Origin: Halisarca cf. caerulea
Lineage: Eukaryota > Porifera > Demospongiae > Chondrillida > Halisarcidae
Direction of reading: 5' to 3'
DNA: 10,000 nt
NCBI GenBank assembly: GCA_963170055.1
Contig: CAUJGJ010000185.1
Span: forward strand, 996,775-1,006,774
The position numbers were made by a program, and so were the translations under genes. The notes beneath the pieces are model-generated. The model had not been told where the DNA came from and did no database searches. It saw nothing but the letters and a program-made list of their open reading frames with translations. Below are positions 1-10,000 of the stretch, in pieces (the stretch's first letter is position 1; the number at the start of each line of letters is the position of its first letter).

Positions 1-86
1 ATGGTATAAATCAATAGCATCTCTATACCTGCACTGTGCCAACCATCTCCATACATGCACTGTGCCAACCATCACTGCCAACTAAC

Positions 87-195
87 CACTCGGGACACAC
101 TGAGGAGGAGTCCAAATACCATGTTCAGTTCTGCTCCTTTGAACCAGCTCACAACATATGCATTCTGTGCCACAGCCAAATTCTCCCCTCCCAAC
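87..195 (-). CDS. MFSD1: MFSD1-like coding exon 4 (helix 4-5 loop and helix 5)
   Basis: 109 nt, acceptor gtacacag, donor gttagt (86-81), phase 2 in and phase 0 out. It completes Gly157 and encodes LGGENLAVAQNAYVVSWFKG, then AELNMVFGLLLSVSRV, one of the most conserved MFSD1 stretches. A degenerate second copy of the acceptor plus the first ~25 exon bases lies 78 bp upstream in transcription (248-302). Positions 1-86 are intron or beyond; the next expected block was not found there. Confidence 0.92.
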
Positions 196-3100
196 CTGTG
201 TACAAAGAAGAGTGAGCAGGTGAGAGCATGAGTACCAATTAAACAAACACAGCCAAGTTCTCCCCGCTCAACCTGTGTACAAGGGACAGTGAGCAGATGT
301 GAGTAAGCTATTGCACCACTGTACATGTCCCTATACCCCCACAACATACGCTCCTATAGCCCCCCCCCCCCCCCCCCCGTACAGTACATGTTTCTATAGC
401 CCCCCCCCCCCCCGTACAGTACATGTTCCTATAGACTGACTGTACGTATGTTCCTATAGACCGATTGTATACGTACATGTGAAATATTTCAGAAAAAGGA
501 AAACAGTTGAACTGGGTTAGTACGTATACAAGGCCTGCTGAAAGCACTAAGTATCTGTGTTATTTTCTGCACTGTACATGCAGTAGGGAGAGAGCAAGGA
601 GTACATACTTACACACTATCCAGGAGTACTTACTACATATTCCTGGTACATACGTATGTACTTAACAAATGCAACTGTCCTAAATCTTTCCAAGTTCAAA
701 TGATAATACGAGGAAGTACTCCATTGTATGTATGTACGTATGTATGTACATACAAAACACACCAATCCAAACACATGCAGCACTGAACTCACCCGAAGAT
801 GAACCTCCCCGCTAACATTACATAAATTGAGCCAAATTGACATCCAATGGCATAAACGACCTGACCAGCACACACAAAAGCACTAAACACAACTGTCCCT
901 AACCTAAAACGAGGGAAGAAAGGGAAGATGAGTTGGGGATGAAACTGGAACCAAGAAGGAAGCAGGCAGCTTCTTGAAACTATGCCGATTTTAACATTTC
1001 CATGCAGCTGATTAACATCCCAATGCAGAAGGGATGAAGGCTACTGGAGAGGTTGAAGATTTGGTTAACCAACTCGAAAGGGAAGGGATAGGGGCTACAG
1101 GAGAGGATTGGATGGTAATCCTGAAAATCCATTGCATAGAGAAAGCTCTCAGCAACCCATCACTTCACTGTCTATCAACCTCTTCCATGCACTACATATC
1201 ATGTACTCTGTGTGTTAAGACTACACCGTGGATTCAGCTAACCCCCCACGCTTGCTGAGCAAACACAATGTTCCAAAACAAATGACGGGAGATCAACAAG
1301 TGTTCAATACATAAAGTGAAACCGGTCTACAAAGACCACTCCAGGGACAAGCATAGTTGTAGGCTGTACAGTGAACCTGTCAACAAGGACCACTCCAGGG
1401 ACAAGCATAGTTGTAGGCTGTACAGTGAACCTGTCAACAAGGACCACTCCACGGCCATGTACAGGTGGTCCTTATAAAGGTGTGTTAGTATTATTGAGGT
1501 GAACTACAGACACGTACGTATAATAGTGTCCTCTGTAGACAGGTGGTCCTACAGACACGTACGTATAATAGTGTCCTCTGTAGACAGGTGGTCCTGTACA
1601 AAGGTTATCTTAGCTTTACTTCATGTCCACTTACTCACCTAATACCAAAGACCCTATCGATGAGGAAACCTCCAAGGAGAGAGAGAATCACATTCGGCCA
1701 AGAGTAGAGGGAGTACTGCAGCATGAACGTGGAGTAGTCGATGTCGAGGTCGTTGATCATGTTCCTCTGCAGAGCTGCCGGGTTGTCATAGACAAAGTAA
1801 CTTCCTACATGAAATAATTAGCAAATATACACACAATTGTTAAAAACATTTCAATTAATACACTCCTTGATTAATAATGAAGACATAGGCAATTGGGCTG
1901 TAGAGAATACAGAAAAAGGTACTTCCCTTTGGGTTTGGCATTGTATACATGCACCAACCAGTCAGTCTGAGTGCATGTGGCTGGATCGGTATAGTATCTG
2001 CTTACAGACCATACATGAATGTACCAACCAGTCAGCCTGAGTGCATGTGGCTGGATCGTTATACCATCTGTTTACAGACCATACATAAATAAAGTTACAT
2101 GGGAAGCAATACACCTGCCTCTCACTCCCCTCCCTTCCCCCTCCCCTCCACTTCACCTCCTCCTACTTCACCTCCCCTCCCTTCCCTTCCTCCTCCCCTC
2201 CACTTCACCTCCTCCTACTTCACCTCCCCTCCCCTCCCTTCCCCCTCCCCTCCACTTCATCTGTTAGCAAAGTTGCTGTACTCCCCACCCACTAGCAATT
2301 TCGATCTGGAGTACTGCCAGAGCTTTTAGACATCCCAGCCAAAACTGTGTCAACCCATTAGTCCACATCATGCAGTCACGCTACTCACAGGCAGTACTGG
2401 ACAGTGCACATGAATGACACATGTACATGCAGCAGTGCACATGGGCTACACACATGTACATGCAGCAGTGCATGTGGACGACACACATGTATGTACATGC
2501 AGCAGTGCATGTGGACGACACACATGTATGTACATGCAGCAGTGCACATGGACGACACACATGTATGTACATGCAGCAGTGCACATGGACGACACACATG
2601 TATGTACATGCAGCAGTGCACATGGGCTACACACATGTATGTACATGCAGCAGTGCACATGGACGACACACATGTATGTACATGCAGCAGTGCACATGGA
2701 CGACACACATGTATGTACATGCAGCAGTGCACATGGACGACACACATGTATGTACATGCAGCAGTGCACATGGGCTACACACATGTACAAGCAGGAGTGC
2801 ACATGAACGACACATTCGTAGGACAAAGTAGGGCAACTTGAAACAGAGCCTTTACCACTGCTATGGTTAAGCTGCCCACCATACTTGCCACTGCTGAACT
2901 CCCAATTCACACAGATATTACCAACCAACAACTGAACCTGTACCTACGCAACTACTGACACTACTTTTACCCCGTCATTCCAAGTTACCCAAACGTTCCA
3001 CTTTTTACCTACGTAGTCTCGCGAAGATCTGACCACTAGCAGTGTCTCCACTTTTCATATGCCGACGTCAGTGGTCGGCAAACCTCACCGACCGGTGACG

Positions 3101-3438
3101 TCAGCATATAAAAATGGAGGTGAGATTAGTGGTCTGGTCTATGCGAGACTAAGTTTACCCTGCTCTACCTTATGCACATGAGTATAGGTACTTGCATGTA
3201 TGTACGTACGTGCTTGCAAATGCACACACAAACAGTCTCACTCACCGAAGCTCAACATGCACATGAAGAACAACATGAGGTATCTGTGAAAGGACTTCTT
3301 CGGGTCACAAGGACTCTCGAATCCGAAGTTGAGGACGCATCTCTTCACCTTCTGAAAGCAAGACACCTTCTCCTCGGCTTCTGATCCGATTGACGTGGAT
3401 CCCGAAGAGCTAAGATCTGACTTTTGGACGCTCGACAT
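87..3438 (-). CDS. MFSD1: MFSD1-like lysosomal MFS transporter, 5' half (4 coding exons, continues off the left edge)
   Basis: Spliced gene on the minus strand: exons 3438-3246, 1804-1639, 903-793 and 195-87, joined by GT-AG introns in phases 1, 2 and 2. The product so far is 193 residues. It starts with a Ser/Glu-rich cytosolic tail (about 1-45), then helix 1 (about 51-65), SYFVYDNPAALQ, the helix-2/motif A segment GGFLIDRVFGIR (about 109-120), helix 3 with FVCAGQVVYAIG, helix 4 ending in AGRFIFG, and GGENLAVAQNAYVVSWFKG leading into helix 5. These blocks match, in order, what I recall of vertebrate MFSD1 (YDNPAALQ, YSWPNV, GGFLIDRVFGIR, GGESLAVAQ, VSWFKG). Known family role: a lysosomal-membrane dipeptide transporter stabilised by the partner GLMP. 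About half of the usual ~465 residues are present; the rest lies left of position 1. It is divergent to the EFHC2-like gene and shares its promoter. The assignment to the MFSD1 family is strong; function in this species is inferred. Confidence 0.93.
171..303 (-). repeat. Tandem duplication of the exon 4 splice acceptor and exon start
   Basis: Two copies of about 54 bp, at 171-224 and 248-302, offset by about 78 bp. Both contain, on the minus strand, a pyrimidine-rich tract, gtacacag, and an exon-like start (GTTGGGAGGGGAGAATTTGG in the real copy, GTTGAGCGGGGAGAACTTGG in the decoy), ending GCTGTG. Only the copy nearer the left edge opens into the complete exon. The other runs LSGENLAVFV and then a TAA at 241-239. 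Confidence 0.85.
196..792 (-). other. MFSD1-like intron 3
   Basis: 597-bp intron. It contains the decoy acceptor duplication near exon 4, two long poly-C runs inside a diverged tandem motif (345-480), and TACGTA-type simple sequence around 640-755. I see no coding exon in it. Confidence 0.8.
345..480. repeat. Diverged tandem motif with poly-C tracts
   Basis: A motif of the form CTCCTATAG, C-run, GTACAGTACATG recurs about four times. The first two copies carry C homopolymers of 19 (360-378) and 14 (400-413); the last two have lost the C-run. The minus (transcribed-sense) strand is therefore G-rich. Confidence 0.85.
793..903 (-). CDS. MFSD1: MFSD1-like coding exon 3 (helices 3 and 4)
   Basis: 111 nt between acceptor gttttag and donor gtgagt (792-787), phase 2 in and phase 2 out. 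It completes Arg120 and encodes LGTVVFSAFVCAGQVVYAIG, then CQFGSIYVMLAGRFIF, aligning with the vertebrate MFSD1 run WGTIIFSCFVCIGQVVFALG and its helix-4 GRFVFG. A second AG lies 5 nt inside the exon (at TTAGGG), but only the first AG restores Arg-Leu-Gly-Thr in frame. Confidence 0.9.
1334..1455. repeat. 54-bp tandem repeat, about 2.2 copies
   Basis: Units start at 1334, 1388 and 1442 with GACCACTCCAGGGACAAGCA. The first two are almost identical and the third is cut short. GGACCACT in the units is the complement of the AGGTGGTCC words in the neighbouring 45-bp repeat, so the two arrays have an inverted relationship. Confidence 0.9.
1506..1596. repeat. 45-bp tandem duplication
   Basis: ACAGACACGTACGTATAATA at 1506 recurs exactly at 1551. 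Each copy ends in GTAGACAGGTGGTCCT. Near-identical copies suggest a recent duplication. Confidence 0.9.
1639..1804 (-). CDS. MFSD1: MFSD1-like coding exon 2 (loop 1, helix 2, motif A)
   Basis: Acceptor atgtag just before 1804, donor gtgagt after 1639. 166 nt, phase 1 in and phase 2 out. It encodes residues 65-119 and part of 120: SYFVYDNPAALQRNMIND, then STFMLQYSLYSWPNVILSLL, then the MFS motif A form GGFLIDRVFGIR, whose Gly and Asp-Arg are the conserved loop 2-3 residues of this transporter superfamily. The open frame on the opposite strand at 1623-1817 is a shadow of this exon. Confidence 0.92.
1951..2090. repeat. 70-bp tandem duplication
   Basis: Two copies of a unit beginning with ACCAACCAGTCAG (near 1953 and 2023) and ending CAGACCATACAT, differing at a handful of bases. 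The open frames through it are by-products. Confidence 0.9.
2119..2258. repeat. Polypyrimidine (CT-rich) tract with ~52-bp periodicity
   Basis: About 140 bp almost free of G, built from CCCTCC and CACTTCACCTCCTCCTACTT words. The latter starts at 2149 and 2201, a period near 52. The Pro/Ser-rich open frames here are composition artefacts. Confidence 0.9.
2407..2815. repeat. 37-bp minisatellite, about 10 full units plus degenerate ends
   Basis: CAGCAGTGCA recurs at 2430, 2463, 2500, 2537, 2574, 2611, 2648, 2685, 2722 and 2759: one 33-bp first spacing, then constant 37 bp. Units alternate CACATGGACGACAC, CATGTGGACGACAC and CACATGGGCTACAC variants, followed by ACATGTATGTACATG. The unit is rich in self-complementary words (ACATGT, TGTACA, GTGCAC). 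Since 37 is not a multiple of 3, all frames on both strands pass through the same stop-free sequence. Confidence 0.96.
3016..3149. mobile_element. TA-flanked foldback MITE, copy A of the GTCTCGC family
   Basis: 134 bp bounded by GTCTCGCG and TGCGAGAC with TA on each side (3014-3015, 3150-3151). The arms pair over most of their length: left CTGACCACTA...TCTCCACTTTT...ATGCCGACGTCA, right complement AGACCACTAA...CCTCCATTTTT...ATGCTGACGTCA. It has no coding capacity. A TA target duplication points to Tc1/mariner-type mobilisation. A related copy sits at 6481-6588. Confidence 0.85.
3246..3438 (-). CDS. MFSD1: MFSD1-like coding exon 1 (N-terminus and helix 1)
   Basis: Starts at the ATG complementary to 3436-3438 and ends in phase 1 at a donor gtgagt (3245-3240). 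It encodes residues 1-64 plus one base. The tail begins MSSVQKSDLSSSGST, has an acidic patch (SEAEE), then CDPKKSFHRYLMLFFMCMLS, the start of helix 1, where vertebrate MFSD1 has a similar CDP...H..L....MC.L.FG pattern. This start gives an N-terminal tail of the usual length, and no upstream in-frame ATG is needed. I do not see an acidic dileucine ([DE]xxxL[LI]) sorting motif in the tail. Confidence 0.88.
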
Positions 3439-3512
3439 GGCCTAACAGAAATCAAGCAACAAAGTTGTGTAGTATGACGAAGTTTACCGCCAACTAGGAC
3501 TCCCAAAAGGTA

Positions 3513-3518
3513 CACGTG
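3513..3518. promoter_or_regulatory. CACGTG E-box 1
   Basis: Palindromic CACGTG inside TACACGTGTA, 75 bp upstream of the MFSD1-like start codon. This is the core bound by bHLH-ZIP factors, including the TFEB/MITF family that drives lysosomal genes. Confidence 0.45.
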
Positions 3519-3711
3519 TACATCAAAACATGACAGCATATGTCAACATTCCAACTATTTGTTTACTCTTCAAATGGTCTTGCAGGACGTAATTTCACAT
3601 AATACAGCGAAATATTTCAGGGATTGCTTCGATGCATCGCTACAGTAGGCTTCACAAAACAGTCAAAACTTCAACTAACCAGGCTAGAAAGTAAAGATTT
3701 GTCCAAGAGAC

Positions 3712-3717
3712 CACGTG
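3712..3717. promoter_or_regulatory. CACGTG E-box 2
   Basis: CACGTG in the context ACCACGTGAT, closer to the CLEAR-type consensus (GTCACGTGAC) than E-box 1. It lies 274 bp upstream of the MFSD1-like ATG and 83 bp upstream of the EFHC2-like ATG. Confidence 0.45.
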
Positions 3718-3759
3718 ATAGGAGCTATGAATAATGTTAATTCTTGACGGTGGTGTCCC

Positions 3760-3773
3760 GTTGCCAAGGCGAC
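3760..3773 (+). promoter_or_regulatory. X-box (RFX-factor site) of the ciliary gene
   Basis: GTTGCCAAGGCGAC is two inverted half-sites with a 2-bp spacer. It fits the nematode X-box consensus RYYNYY-N1-3-RRNRAC at every position and differs from the vertebrate palindrome GTTGCCATGGCAAC only in the spacer and one right-half base. It ends 26 bp before the EFHC2-like start codon, where X-boxes of ciliary genes usually lie. A weaker, half-preserved copy, GTTGCCGATGCAAA, is at 3786-3799. Confidence 0.7.
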
Positions 3774-3799
3774 AAACCGTGCTCGGTTGCCGATGCAAA

Positions 3800-10000
<6,201 letters not shown>

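Larger units (their letters stand above)
904..1638 (-). other. MFSD1-like intron 2
   Basis: 735-bp intron. The part at 904-1320 shows no recognisable gene or element; its small open frame (1034-1258) has no recognisable domain. The part at 1334-1600 is made of two adjacent tandem duplications. Confidence 0.75.
1805..3245 (-). other. MFSD1-like intron 1
   Basis: 1,441 bp, the largest intron of this gene. From low to high coordinates it contains a 70-bp duplication, a polypyrimidine tract, the 37-bp minisatellite and a TA-flanked MITE. The stretches 2265-2400 and 2820-3010 show no gene or element that I recognise. Confidence 0.8.
3439..3799. promoter_or_regulatory. Shared divergent promoter between the MFSD1-like and EFHC2-like genes
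   Basis: 361 bp separate the two opposing start codons, so both promoters and 5' leaders must lie here unless either gene has an untranslated first exon inside the other. I see no clear TATA box at a sensible place. The region is free of the simple repeats that fill the introns, which suggests constraint. It contains two E-boxes and an X-box, listed separately. Confidence 0.75.

Noticed and set aside
1..86. A further MFSD1 exon left of exon 4
   Set aside because: None of the expected next residues (Gly-Ser-Thr-Val-Asn type block) appears in any minus-strand frame here. It is probably intron.
1034..1258. 74-codon open frame beginning MKATGEVEDL
   Set aside because: No recognised domain, antisense within an intron of the MFSD1-like gene, no splice partners. 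The apparent internal repeat is a short local duplication.
1623..1817. 64-codon plus-strand frame
   Set aside because: Antisense shadow of MFSD1-like exon 2, which matches the family on the minus strand.
2019..2329. Pro/Ser/Leu-rich open frames
   Set aside because: Composition artefact of the CT-rich tract; no start context, domain or splice support.
2407..2815. CRISPR array (37-bp regular repeat)
   Set aside because: The units are contiguous with no unique spacers, and the context is an animal intron.
2381..2931. Cys/His-rich repeat proteins on both strands
   Set aside because: They are produced by the 37-bp minisatellite being stop-free. Frames on both strands are equally long, and the array sits in an intron.

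Overview
This is nuclear DNA of an animal. It carries two protein-coding genes with many short GT-AG introns, arranged head to head (start codons 361 bp apart), and the introns are packed with microsatellites, minisatellites and small inverted-repeat transposons. The genome type (small introns, very abundant TACGTA/GTAC-type simple sequence, many TA-flanked MITEs) fits a non-vertebrate metazoan. A sponge or other early-branching marine invertebrate is my best guess, but no base in the window proves the taxon.

Minus strand, about 3438 down to 87: the 5' half of an MFSD1-like gene, a lysosomal major-facilitator-superfamily transporter. Four coding exons (3246-3438, 1639-1804, 793-903, 87-195) join with consistent phases into 193 residues containing the N-terminal transmembrane helices and MFS motif A. 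The gene continues beyond the left edge. Intron 1 holds a 37-bp minisatellite, a polypyrimidine tract, tandem duplications and a MITE. Intron 3 holds poly-C tracts and a duplicated copy of the exon 4 splice acceptor that would be a poison acceptor if used.

3439-3799: the shared divergent promoter. It holds a close match to the RFX-factor X-box 27 bp before the start codon of the ciliary gene, and two CACGTG E-boxes that could serve the lysosomal gene (TFEB/CLEAR-type).

Plus strand, 3800 to the right edge: the first 13 coding exons of an EFHC2-like gene, about 484 residues covering all or part of three DM10 domains. EFHC proteins are microtubule inner proteins of motile-cilium doublets. The C-terminal EF-hand part lies beyond the window. 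Every junction keeps frame. Introns 3, 4, 7, 8, 10 and 12 carry (GT)n or (CA)n tracts, often just downstream of the 5' splice site. Introns 7, 8 and 9 carry four inverted-repeat elements flanked by TA or close to it.

The two proteins act in different places (lysosome membrane and ciliary axoneme). Their link here is the shared promoter, not a common pathway. I see no prokaryotic-type system, CRISPR array, rRNA or tRNA. The long uninterrupted frames in simple repeats are not genes.
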